Shown: positions 1 through 4,073, numbered from the stretch's first letter. The stretch: 8,433 bases of DNA from Gammaproteobacteria bacterium (GCA_012510865.1 JAAZHF010000447.1:1-8433), one strand, 5' to 3'. Translations and numbers: made by a program. The notes: generated from the sequence alone by a model not told the origin.

Positions 1-37
1 GCAGGAAAGCGGTTTCGAAGGCGTTGGTCGCGGACAT
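1..37 (-). CDS. Phage tail-region protein, 5' fragment
   Basis: The ATG of a leftward gene lies at 37-35 and the frame stays open to the window edge, giving only the first 12 residues, MSATNAFETAFL. A Shine-Dalgarno GGAGA reads on the minus strand a few bases before the ATG. This N-terminus resembles a common class of small phage structural proteins encoded among tail genes that begin with MSATNAFE-like sequences. That is remembered family resemblance, not a search result. It follows the gene at 74-469 after a gap of 36 bases, as expected for one late operon. Too little is present to assign a function. Confidence 0.6.
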   Translation of the reverse strand, partial: MSATNAFETAFL

Positions 38-73
38 GCGGGGTTCTCCGGGCGGTGCGGTGCGGGGGCGGGG

Positions 74-469
74 TCAGGTGGTTTCCCAGGGGCGGGCGTA
101 CTGCGGCTCGACGTTGATGCGGCCGCGCACGCCGGCCTCGTACCGCCCGGACTGGCGCTCGATCACGAGGTCGAAGCCATAGCTGGCGCGCTCGTGGTCG
201 TTCTCGGGGAGCAGCAGGGTGTCGGGCGTGTACACGCGGAACCCGATCACGCCGTTTTCGGCGTCGACCACGACGATGCGGCCGTTGTCGAGCGACAGGT
301 CGAGGAGCGGGGGGTCGGCGGGGGTCTCGCGGATGCGCATCCACAGCCCAACCGCGCCGTCGAGCGATACGGGGGACTGGTCGGCTTCGTTGACGAGGGT
401 GACGTCGTCGACCCAGTCCGTGCCACGGACGATGGTGATGGTCGAGACGGGGGCGAAGACGATCGCCAT
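74..469 (-). CDS. Small beta-rich phage tail/baseplate-associated protein
   Basis: This predicted protein has 131 residues. Its pattern is typical of short beta-sandwich proteins encoded near phage tail-fibre and baseplate genes: ITIVRGTDW near residues 11-19, alternating hydrophobic strands, LDNGRIVV around 60-68, GVIGFRVY at 73-80, ASYGFDLVIE around 95-104 and a late GRINVEP. Such proteins often resemble the N-terminal domain of baseplate upper proteins. The exact role is inferred. The start at 469 is chosen because the frame further upstream (to 547) is arginine- and proline-rich and looks non-coding, while the chosen protein starts directly with strand-like sequence. A weak AAGGGA lies about 10 bases upstream. 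The gene reads away from the early region, so it probably belongs to the late operon. Confidence 0.65.
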   Translation of the reverse strand: MAIVFAPVSTITIVRGTDWVDDVTLVNEADQSPVSLDGAVGLWMRIRETPADPPLLDLSLDNGRIVVVDAENGVIGFRVYTPDTLLLPENDHERASYGFDLVIERQSGRYEAGVRGRINVEPQYARPWETT

Positions 470-476
470 GCGGCAG

Positions 477-499
477 GAGTCCCTTGGTAAGGGGCACTC
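477..499 (-). promoter_or_regulatory. Leader hairpin over the ribosome site of the leftward tail gene
   Basis: On the minus strand the leader folds into CCCTT-ACC-AAGGG extended by GAGT/ACTC with a two-base bulge. The 3' arm contains AAGGGA, the only Shine-Dalgarno-like sequence before the ATG at 469. The hairpin would therefore compete with ribosome binding. The pairing is visible in the sequence; regulation is inferred. Confidence 0.35.
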
Positions 500-560
500 A
501 TGCGCCGTGTACGGGCGGAATGTACGAGGTACCCACGGGCTTCGCAAGCCCGGAGTCCCA

Positions 561-604
561 CACCCGGCCCTATGAATTAATTACAAAAAAATAGATAGGG
601 GGTG
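561..604. repeat. AT-rich island framed by an imperfect inverted repeat
   Basis: CACC (561-564) pairs with GGTG (601-604), and CCCTAT (568-573) pairs with ATAGGG (595-600), leaving a 21-base AT-rich loop with a run of seven A at 585-591. This is the most AT-rich stretch in the window. It would melt easily, fitting an origin or promoter, but the role is inferred. Confidence 0.4.
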
Positions 605-607
605 CTT

Positions 608-659
608 CGAATCCGGTCGAAAGTTGCCGGGCAAAAACGAATCCGGTGAAAAGTTGCCG
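608..659. repeat. 22-bp direct repeat pair, 30-bp period
   Basis: Copies at 608-629 and 638-659 both run from CGAATCCGGT to AAAGTTGCCG and differ at two of 22 positions. The 30-bp period is close to three helical turns, so bound proteins would sit on the same face. They lie directly beside the AT-rich island. Iterons, operators or recombinase arm sites are all possible. Confidence 0.5.
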
Positions 660-742
660 CGTAGCCGTGGGCTCGGTTTCTACCCCCGTCGCCGGTTTGG
701 GGGGTGCACTTCGGATCGCGCACACCGGAGCAGAGCCGTAGG

Positions 743-788
743 AGTCCCATACCCCGGCACCCCGGCGGCGGGGGTAGGAGCTTTGTCC
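743..788 (+). repeat. Intergenic hairpin element, copy 1 (divergent copy)
   Basis: The right arm GGGTAGGAGCT (772-782) differs by one base from the GGGTAGGGGCT of the other copies and is followed by the shared tail TTGTCC. TACCCC (750-755) pairs with GGGGTA (771-776), and the stem continues imperfectly to AG/CT with a bulge and a mismatch. The loop is longer than in other copies. A weak GCC/GGC hairpin and a strong GAGGAG follow before the ATG at 822, 39 bases after the right arm. Confidence 0.5.
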
Positions 789-821
789 TTCGCCAATCCC
801 GGCACCTAGAGGAGATGTGAC

Positions 822-1034
822 ATGTCCGCTTCGACCAAGACCCGCAAGGCCGCTGCCACCGCCAAGGCCCAGGCCGCCAGCAAGCTCGATGCGATCAAGG
901 CCGCGGCCCAGCGTCCGGCCGTGAAGCAGGGCGCCAAGGTCGCTGGCCTCGTGGTCGGCGTGCCCGTGGCCGCGGGCTGCGCGTACGCGATCTTCGCCAC
1001 CGTCGCGAACAAGGTCTACGCCGCGATGGCGTGA
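822..1034 (+). CDS. Small Lys/Ala-rich single-span membrane protein
   Basis: This 70-residue protein has two clear halves. Residues 1-39 are rich in alanine and lysine with low hydrophobicity and resemble the basic tails of histone-like proteins. Residues 40-62 (VAGLVVGVPVAAGCAYAIFA region) form one probable transmembrane helix, followed by a short C-terminus. AGAGGAG at 808-814 sits seven bases before the ATG and fixes the start. It opens an operon continuing with the genes at 1114 and 1433. A small basic membrane protein in a phage could be a holin-like, membrane-anchoring or minor structural protein, but no endolysin is nearby and I do not recognise the family. Confidence 0.7.
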   Translation: MSASTKTRKAAATAKAQAASKLDAIKAAAQRPAVKQGAKVAGLVVGVPVAAGCAYAIFATVANKVYAAMA

Positions 1035-1042
1035 GCACCCCG

Positions 1043-1095
1043 GCCCCTGCCTGCAAAAGCGGGTAGGGGCTTTGCTCCATGCAGCAATCGGCTGC
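1043..1095 (+). repeat. Intergenic hairpin element, copy 2
   Basis: The left arm GCCCCTGCCTGC (1043-1054), loop AAAA and right arm GCGGGTAGGGGC (1059-1070) form a 12-bp stem that needs two G-U pairs. The tail is TTTGCTCC instead of a T-run, so it would be a poor intrinsic terminator. A second hairpin GCAGC-AATCG-GCTGC follows at 1081-1095, then GGAG (1103-1106) and the ATG at 1114. An alternative pairing CAATC/GATTG would bring structure next to the ribosome site. Confidence 0.75.
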
Positions 1096-1113
1096 GTTGA
1101 TTGGAGTACGGGC

Positions 1114-1446
1114 ATGGCCAGCATCAAGAGCGCGGCGACCAAGGACCGCGAGCAGTCCGAGCGCATCGTCAAGCGCGAGACCCTGGCGTCGCTGCGCGCG
1201 CAGCTCGCGGAAGTGCGCCGCGAGCGCGACTTCTTCCGCGCCAACTCGCTGCGCAAGGAGGGCGTGATCCAGATGCTGCAGAAGAAGGTCGAGCGCCTCG
1301 AGGGCGGCGCGGCCGCCGCGCCGGCCGGCGAGCGCATCGACTTCGCGGCCGCCGCGCAGGCGTACTGCGCCGCGCACGGCGTGTCCTCGGTGTCGCGCGC
1401 CGACCTCGTCGCCTGGTGCAAGGAGCAGGCCCGTGCCGCGGGCTGA
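1114..1446 (+). CDS. Coiled-coil hypothetical protein
   Basis: The product has 110 residues. Residues about 10-63 are highly charged with leucine spacing typical of a coiled coil (LASLRAQLAEVRRERDFFRA, then a MLQKKVERLEG segment). An alanine/proline linker at 64-71 leads to a small C-terminal helical unit with two cysteines (around AYCAAHGVSS and AWCKEQ). No catalytic motif is recognised. GGAG at 1103-1106, seven bases upstream, supports this ATG over an upstream TTG at 1072 inside the hairpin element. The last 14 bases overlap the next gene, implying translational coupling. An oligomeric DNA-binding or scaffold-like protein is possible but unproven. Confidence 0.7.
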   Translation: MASIKSAATKDREQSERIVKRETLASLRAQLAEVRRERDFFRANSLRKEGVIQMLQKKVERLEGGAAAAPAGERIDFAAAAQAYCAAHGVSSVSRADLVAWCKEQARAAG

Positions 1447-1600
1447 CCGCGCGCTGGGCGCCAAGCGCTACGACAACCGACCGCGGCGCAGGGCGCCGCG
1501 GTCGTCGGGCGCGACCGCATTCGAGTGGTTCGCGCTCGCCCTCGCGGGCGGCGCGGTCGCGCTCGTAGCCGTCGTGGAGTACCTCGCTGCCTTCGGGTAG
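1433..1600 (+). CDS. Overlapping 55-residue membrane protein
   Basis: A GTG at 1433 opens a frame of 55 residues. It starts with a very basic segment (about residues 1-23, many Arg) and continues into one clear transmembrane helix at about 31-52 (EWFALALAGGAVALVAVV region). AAGGAG at 1420-1425, inside the end of the previous gene, is spaced seven bases from the GTG. The frame overlaps the upstream gene by 14 bases, and its TAG lies inside the terminator stem. Positive charges before the helix suggest an inside N-terminus. The first and third genes of this operon both encode small basic single-span proteins. The function is unknown. Confidence 0.6.
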   Translation: MPRADRALGAKRYDNRPRRRAPRSSGATAFEWFALALAGGAVALVAVVEYLAAFG

Positions 1601-1611
1601 CGGGGTTTTTT
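1582..1611 (+). terminator. Rho-independent terminator of the 822-1600 operon
   Basis: CCTCGCTGCC (1582-1591), loop TTCG and GGTAGCGGGG (1596-1605) form a 10-bp stem with G-U pairs, followed by six T (1606-1611). The stop codon TAG at 1598-1600 lies in the 3' arm. The UUCG tetraloop and TTCGGGTAG segment resemble the terminator at 5349. Confidence 0.85.
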
Positions 1612-1652
1612 CGTTTTAATTCGGCCGCGCCGCGCGCCCCCCGGACGCCGTG

Positions 1653-1695
1653 TTAAGTCCGTGTGAACGAAACATTAAGTTGACTTAACTTTCGT
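1653..1695. promoter_or_regulatory. TTAAGT operator-like dyad
   Basis: TTAAGT-TG-ACTTAA at 1675-1688 is a perfect 6+2+6 palindrome. It is nested in ACGAAA (1667-1672) and TTTCGT (1690-1695), making an imperfect dyad of about 29 bp. A third TTAAGT at 1653-1658 is 22 bp upstream, about two helical turns. This layout fits binding of a dimeric helix-turn-helix repressor plus a half-site. No such regulator is encoded in the window. Confidence 0.5.
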
Positions 1696-1701
1696 GGAAC
1701 A

Positions 1702-1769
1702 TCGGCCGGCGATCCGGGGCAACGTCACGAACGTCACAGGTTTTCGCAAGGTCGGCCGGTAATCCGGGG
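1702..1769. repeat. 18-bp direct repeat pair
   Basis: Copies at 1702-1719 and 1752-1769 begin TCGGCCGG and end ATCCGGGG, differing at two internal positions and spaced 50 bp apart. The interval between them holds the first GTGACGT doublet. They may be paired protein-binding sites. Confidence 0.45.
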
Positions 1770-1817
1770 GCGGCCTCATTTCACCGGCGACTTTTCAGCC
1801 TGTGACGTTGTGACGTT
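1721..1817. promoter_or_regulatory. Inverted pair of GTGACGT doublets
   Basis: ACGTCAC occurs at 1722-1728 and 1731-1737; the reverse complement GTGACGT occurs at 1803-1809 (offset within TGTGACGT at 1801-1808) and in a second TGTGACGT at 1809-1816. The two doublets are near-exact inverted copies of about 19 bp separated by 58 bp, differing by one inserted base. Tandem spacing is 8-9 bp. This is too ordered for chance and looks like operator or iteron binding sites. Confidence 0.6.
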
Positions 1818-1845
1818 CAATCCTGAACAACCTTCCTCAGCCCTC

Positions 1846-1873
1846 TTGACATCCGTAACATGTTGATTTCATT
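1846..1873 (+). promoter_or_regulatory. Possible sigma70-type promoter
   Basis: A perfect -35 box TTGACA (1846-1851) is followed 16 bases later by TTCATT (1868-1873), which matches the -10 consensus at only three of six positions. It lies in the less GC-rich part of the control region and points toward the gene at 2156, leaving a leader of about 275 bases. It would need an activator or is fortuitous. Confidence 0.25.
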
Positions 1874-2109
1874 GATGTTTACTGAGTTGCTGAGCTGTTC
1901 CGATGCTTGATTTCCGCGTCACAAAGGACGTCATACTTTGGTTTCCCAAATTCGACGCTCGCGATCCGCGCACTTCACAGCTGAAATCAAGGCCTTTGAC
2001 CGCTCGTCGGCCGTTCAGCTACCCTCTCAGCGTCACGGAATCTTTTTCTCCAACTTAATACGCGACGCGCATGCCCGTCCGCGACCCCCCCGCCGGACAC
2101 CCCCCGAAA

Positions 2110-2138
2110 CCTGTGACGTCACACGAATCCTGTGACGT
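2110..2138. promoter_or_regulatory. GTGACGT palindrome and repeat at the gene leader
   Basis: TGTGACGTCACA at 2112-2123 is a perfect 12-bp palindrome. The 10-mer CCTGTGACGT occurs at 2110-2119 and 2129-2138; two more copies are at 1799-1808 and, inverted, 1731-1740. The last copy ends 17 bases before the ATG at 2156, so a bound protein would cover the leader or ribosome site. Confidence 0.55.
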
Positions 2139-2155
2139 TCCCGTGGAACATTCCG

Positions 2156-2440
2156 ATGCCCAGCTACGCCCCCGCCAAGCCGAAAGCTCCCCGCCGCCGG
2201 TACGTGCACCCGTTCAACATCGAGTGGCGCGTCCGTGCCACCGACGCCATCGCCGCCCTGGATCACGCATGCCACACCGTGGTCGACGAGCACTTCGTCC
2301 ACTACACCTCACGCGCCATCGAGATCCTGCGCCCGGTCCGCGACGCCCCCGGCATGACCAACGCCCGCGCTCGCGAGCTGTTCAAGCAGGCAGGACGCGA
2401 GATCTCGTATGCCTTCCACCTCTCGAGGCCGCGCGACTGA
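2156..2440 (+). CDS. Hypothetical protein with basic N-terminus
   Basis: The product has 94 residues. The N-terminus is proline- and lysine/arginine-rich (residues 5-15, ending PRRR); the rest looks alpha-helical, with several histidines between 36 and 50 (DHACHTVVDEHFVHY) and a basic helix near 70-82. The basic tail could contact nucleic acid, but I recognise no domain. The ATG at 2156 is chosen because GGAA lies seven bases upstream; an in-frame GTG at 2132 falls inside the repeated TGTGACGT motif and lacks a ribosome site. It is the first gene after the control region, so it is a candidate for direct control by the GTGACGT sites. Its TGA abuts hairpin element copy 3. Confidence 0.65.
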   Translation: MPSYAPAKPKAPRRRYVHPFNIEWRVRATDAIAALDHACHTVVDEHFVHYTSRAIEILRPVRDAPGMTNARARELFKQAGREISYAFHLSRPRD

Positions 2441-2442
2441 AA

Positions 2443-2486
2443 GCGGGTAGGGGCTTTGCTCCATGAAGCGTTGGGTCGTCCGACGC
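2443..2486 (+). repeat. Intergenic element, copy 3 (left arm missing)
   Basis: The right arm and tail GCGGGTAGGGGCTTTGCTCC (2443-2462) are identical to copy 2, but the complementary C-rich left arm is absent. Upstream is the end of the gene at 2156, whose TGA ends three bases before. Only a CCGC/GCGG pairing remains. A second hairpin, GCGTTGG-GTCGT-CCGACGC at 2468-2486, is intact and precedes GGAG (2491-2494) and the ATG at 2502. Confidence 0.7.
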
Positions 2487-2501
2487 ATGTGGAGCATGAC
2501 C

Positions 2502-2717
2502 ATGCAGCACAACCCCGCGTTCTCGTTCGACTTCGGCTGCGCGCAGTTCTGGCACGGCTGCGACGAGGAGACCGCAGCGCGCCTCGCGTCCGTCGGCGGG
2601 CATATCGACGATGCCACGGCCGACTTCGGCTACGCCCGCGCCGAGGCTACCTTCGAGGAATGGGCCGAGCGCTCGTACCTCGCCGCTGCCGAGGGCGAAC
2701 TTGTGCCCGTGTGCTGA
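2502..2717 (+). CDS. Small acidic hypothetical protein
   Basis: The product has 71 residues and is acidic and aromatic-rich, with cysteines at 13, 20 and 71 and a DFGYARAEATFEEWAERSY helix at about 41-59. No known domain is recognised. The ATG at 2502 has GGAG seven bases upstream, the same arrangement as other cassettes; an in-frame ATG at 2463 would add 13 residues coded by the second leader hairpin and is less likely. It stands alone between element copies 3 and 4, forming a one-gene cassette. Similar small acidic cytosolic proteins are common in phage early regions, but no role can be assigned. Confidence 0.65.
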   Translation: MQHNPAFSFDFGCAQFWHGCDEETAARLASVGGHIDDATADFGYARAEATFEEWAERSYLAAAEGELVPVC

Positions 2718-2728
2718 CAAGCGCCCTG

Positions 2729-2776
2729 GCCCCTGCCCCTCGTGGGTAGGGGCTTCGTCCTATGTCCATTCCGGAC
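2729..2776 (+). repeat. Intergenic hairpin element, copy 4
   Basis: The left arm GCCCCTGCCC (2729-2738), loop CTCGT and right arm GGGTAGGGGC (2744-2753) form a 10-bp stem. The tail TTCGTCC departs from the TTTG of other copies. A short second hairpin GTCC-ATTCC-GGAC (2764-2776) follows, then GGAGGAG (2777-2783) and the ATG at 2790. Confidence 0.75.
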
Positions 2777-2789
2777 GGAGGAGAAACCC

Positions 2790-3044
2790 ATGCGTTCCTA
2801 CATCAACGTCATCCTCGCGCTGGTCGCGGGGCTCATCGCCGCTGCCCTGGCCCCCGAGGGCTGGGGCGTGTTCACCGGCCTCGCGACCTACACCGTGGTC
2901 GGCGGCTGGCTTACGCTACGCGCCGAGAACATCGCCGCCCTCGAGGCCGAGGTCGAGTCCGAGTACGTCGGTCCCGAGCGCCGCGGGTACGGCCACCACG
3001 TCACCCCGGACAACCCCAGCCTGCCCAGCTACGAGGAGGACTGA
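2790..3044 (+). CDS. Two-span small membrane protein
   Basis: The product has 84 residues. Residues 5-21 (INVILALVAGLIAAALA) and 27-43 form two probable transmembrane helices in a hairpin. A charged, glutamate-rich tail (44-58) and a proline-containing polar end with HH at 69-70 follow, probably in the cytoplasm. GGAGGAG ends six bases before the ATG, one of the strongest ribosome sites here. It is the first of four genes in one cassette; the next, also a membrane protein, begins two bases after its stop, so the two are probably translated together and may form a complex. Holin-like topology is possible, but no lysis enzyme is nearby. Confidence 0.75.
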   Translation: MRSYINVILALVAGLIAAALAPEGWGVFTGLATYTVVGGWLTLRAENIAALEAEVESEYVGPERRGYGHHVTPDNPSLPSYEED

Positions 3045-3046
3045 CC

Positions 3047-3331
3047 ATGCTCGGCATCGCCATCGGCATGTTCGCGGCCGTGTTCGCGATCTTCACCTAC
3101 CTCAAGCCCATCACCCGCCGGCGCATCGTCGGCTACGGCCTCTGGCTCGACATCGCCGTGTGGGTGCTCTTCATCGGCGTCTTCGGCGGCACCGGCATGG
3201 AACGCATGTCGGCCGTGTTCGCCTCGATGGGCGTCACGGCCTTCATCCACAGCTACCGCTGGCTCTGCGGCTACGAGCGCCTCACCATGAACGGCTGGGT
3301 ACGCTATGCCGGCCGGCTGACGCCGCGCTAA
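3047..3331 (+). CDS. Three-span membrane protein
   Basis: The product has 94 residues with hydrophobic segments at about 2-19, 31-47 and 55-70, separated by a basic loop (KPITRRR, 20-26) and a short GTGMER turn. By the positive-inside rule the first loop is cytoplasmic. The ATG at 3047 is two bases after the preceding TGA, and GAGGAGG inside the end of that gene supplies the ribosome site, so coupling is likely. I do not recognise a named family. A phage membrane protein that changes host envelope properties, such as superinfection exclusion, is a guess from topology and context only. Confidence 0.75.
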   Translation: MLGIAIGMFAAVFAIFTYLKPITRRRIVGYGLWLDIAVWVLFIGVFGGTGMERMSAVFASMGVTAFIHSYRWLCGYERLTMNGWVRYAGRLTPR

Positions 3332-3345
3332 CTCTGGAGTGACCA

Positions 3346-3588
3346 ATGAACAACGTTCGCAAGCTACGCAACCACCCCGCCGACGGCGGGGTGAGCTACC
3401 CCTTCGTCTACATGATCATCCGCGTCGAGATCCGCGACGCGAAGACCGACGAGACGATCCACGTCTACGAGACCGACCTCGCCGACAGCACCAAGCGCCG
3501 TGTGTTCGCCGAGCAGATGTCCGAGGCCTACGCCGCCGGCCAGTGCTCGATCGTCGAACCGATCCGGGTGCAGAGGAGGCTGGCATGA
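3346..3588 (+). CDS. Small hypothetical protein with early-codon hairpin
   Basis: The product has 80 residues and alternates strands and helices (VYMIIRVEIRDAKTDETIHV around 22-41, then a helix RRVFAEQMSEAYAAG). It looks like a compact cytosolic alpha/beta protein with no recognised family. TGGAG six bases before the ATG supports the start at 3346; an in-frame ATG at 3412 (residue 23) lacks a well-spaced ribosome site but would give a plausible protein too. Codons 10-16 coincide with a very stable GC hairpin at 3373-3393. The stop overlaps the next start in ATGA, showing tight coupling. Confidence 0.7.
   Translation: MNNVRKLRNHPADGGVSYPFVYMIIRVEIRDAKTDETIHVYETDLADSTKRRVFAEQMSEAYAAGQCSIVEPIRVQRRLA
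3373..3393 (+). promoter_or_regulatory. Stable GC hairpin inside the start of the 3346 gene
   Basis: CACCCCGCCG (3373-3382) and CGGCGGGGTG (3384-3393) are perfect inverted copies around one A. In RNA this gives a nine-pair stem with a GAC loop, starting 27 bases after the start codon. No T-run follows, so it is not a classical terminator. It could slow ribosomes or stabilise processed mRNA. Confidence 0.4.
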
Positions 3589-3788
3589 GGACGCTGCCGT
3601 GTGTCAACAGCTACGAGGAGTTCGAACAGGCCGAAGGTTACCCAACCTCTGGCATCGAGGCGTACTACGCCAGGCGCGCATGGAACGCGGCCTTGCTCGC
3701 CCTGCGCACCTCACACGAGTACGTCGACGAGTACGGCGAGCCGCGTGACGTGGACATCCACGACAAGCTGTGCAGCCTCGAATCCTAG
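3585..3788 (+). CDS. Small acidic hypothetical protein
   Basis: The product has 67 residues. It contains SYEEFEQAEGYPTSGIEAYY (about 9-28) followed by a helix with ARRAWNAALLALR (29-41); AWNAAL-like helices are frequent in small phage early proteins, but I assign no function. The C-terminal third is acidic with a DVDIHDKL motif. The ATG overlaps the preceding TGA by four bases (ATGA), and GAGGAGG five bases upstream is a strong ribosome site. It ends the four-gene cassette started at 2790 and is followed by element copy 5. Confidence 0.7.
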   Translation: MRTLPCVNSYEEFEQAEGYPTSGIEAYYARRAWNAALLALRTSHEYVDEYGEPRDVDIHDKLCSLES

Positions 3789-3799
3789 CCTGCCAGTCC

Positions 3800-3858
3800 G
3801 CTCCTGCCCGCCGAAAAGCGGGTAGGGGCTTTGTCCCTTGCCCATGGTGGGCGCAAGG
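3800..3858 (+). repeat. Intergenic hairpin element, copy 5
   Basis: The left arm GCTCCTGCCCGC (3800-3811), loop CGAAAA and right arm GCGGGTAGGGGC (3818-3829) form a 12-bp stem. The left arm differs from copies 2 and 6 at two places, both still pairing (G-U or G-C). The second hairpin has GCCCA-TGG-TGGGC at 3840-3852, extended by CCTT (3836-3839) with AAGG (3855-3858). That extension covers the first four bases of the AAGGAG ribosome site of the gene at 3867. Confidence 0.75.
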
Positions 3859-3866
3859 AGACGAAC

Positions 3867-4073
3867 ATGCTCGTGACCCGTACCTCGATGTTGACCGGCA
3901 AGGTCCACACCCTCGACATCCCCTGCACCCAGGCCCAGCTCGACGCCTGGAACGCCGGCGCCCTGATCCAGGACGCCATGCCCAACGTCTCGGCCGAGCA
4001 TCGCGAGTTCCTCATGACCGGCTCCACGACCGAGGAGTGGGACGCGCTGTTCGACGAAGGAGAGTACGCCTGA
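3867..4073 (+). CDS. Conserved small mobile-element protein of unknown function
   Basis: The product has 68 residues. The pattern RTSMLTGKVHTLDIP, then TQAQLDAWNAGALIQDAMP, then AEHREFLMTGSTTEEWDALF is familiar from many small hypothetical proteins on phages and genomic islands of GC-rich proteobacteria. That is recall, not a search, and no activity is known to me. A short beta-hairpin followed by two helices is likely. AAGGAG lies six bases before the ATG and is partly sequestered by the leader hairpin of copy 5. The stop overlaps the next start (TGATG), coupling it to the 42-residue cysteine protein. Confidence 0.75.
   Translation: MLVTRTSMLTGKVHTLDIPCTQAQLDAWNAGALIQDAMPNVSAEHREFLMTGSTTEEWDALFDEGEYA

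Larger units (their letters stand above)
470..821. other. Divergent intergenic region between late and early operons
   Basis: No convincing gene lies in these 352 bases, which separate the leftward tail genes from the rightward operon at 822. It holds a perfect hairpin GGGCTT-CGC-AAGCCC at 537-551, an AT-rich island at 571-597 inside an inverted repeat, a 22-bp direct repeat pair at 608-659, a hairpin ACCCCC/GGGGGT at 682-705, and a repeated GGAGTCCCA word at 552 and 741. Both operons need promoters here, but I found no convincing -35/-10 pair. The AT-rich island with adjacent direct repeats could equally be a replication origin or protein-binding site. Confidence 0.5.
1612..2155. other. Control region without genes
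   Basis: These roughly 540 bases hold no convincing coding frame. Codon-position GC falls here, and a less GC-rich stretch spans about 1840-1960. In order it contains a TTAAGT dyad (1653-1695), an 18-bp direct repeat pair (1702 and 1752), an inverted pair of GTGACGT doublets (1721-1817), a TTGACA box (1846), scattered GCGTCAC variants (1916, 2030), and a palindrome plus repeat just before the gene at 2156 (2110-2138). It follows a terminator and precedes the main rightward cluster, so it is probably a regulated promoter region and possibly an origin. Confidence 0.6.

Noticed and set aside
603..620. tRNA T-arm or tRNA-derived attachment site
   Set aside because: TTCGAATCC resembles a T-loop, but no acceptor stem, anticodon arm or CCA end surrounds it, and the same bases recur in the 22-bp repeat.
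570..1520. Long leftward open frame (316 codons)
   Set aside because: It is antisense to three rightward genes with good ribosome sites, starts without one, and its composition is the arginine/alanine-rich pattern of a GC-rich shadow frame. Part of it translates the intergenic direct repeats.
822..1600. Lysis cassette
   Set aside because: Small membrane proteins are present, but no endolysin or spanin lipoprotein signal is found in or beside the operon.
2112..2123. CRP binding site
   Set aside because: TGTGA and TCACA half-sites are present, but only two bases separate them; CRP needs six.
1938..2135. TTG-start frame of 65 codons in the control region
   Set aside because: An AAGGA lies nine bases upstream, but third-position GC is low compared with all neighbours, the start is TTG, and the frame crosses the ordered GTGACGT sites.
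2132..2155. Upstream GTG start for the gene at 2156
   Set aside because: The GTG lies inside a copy of the TGTGACGT repeat with no ribosome site; the ATG at 2156 has GGAA at good spacing.
2611..3342. Rightward open frame (243 codons) overlapping three genes
   Set aside because: Arg/Pro/His-rich translation in another frame of genes with clear ribosome sites and membrane helices.
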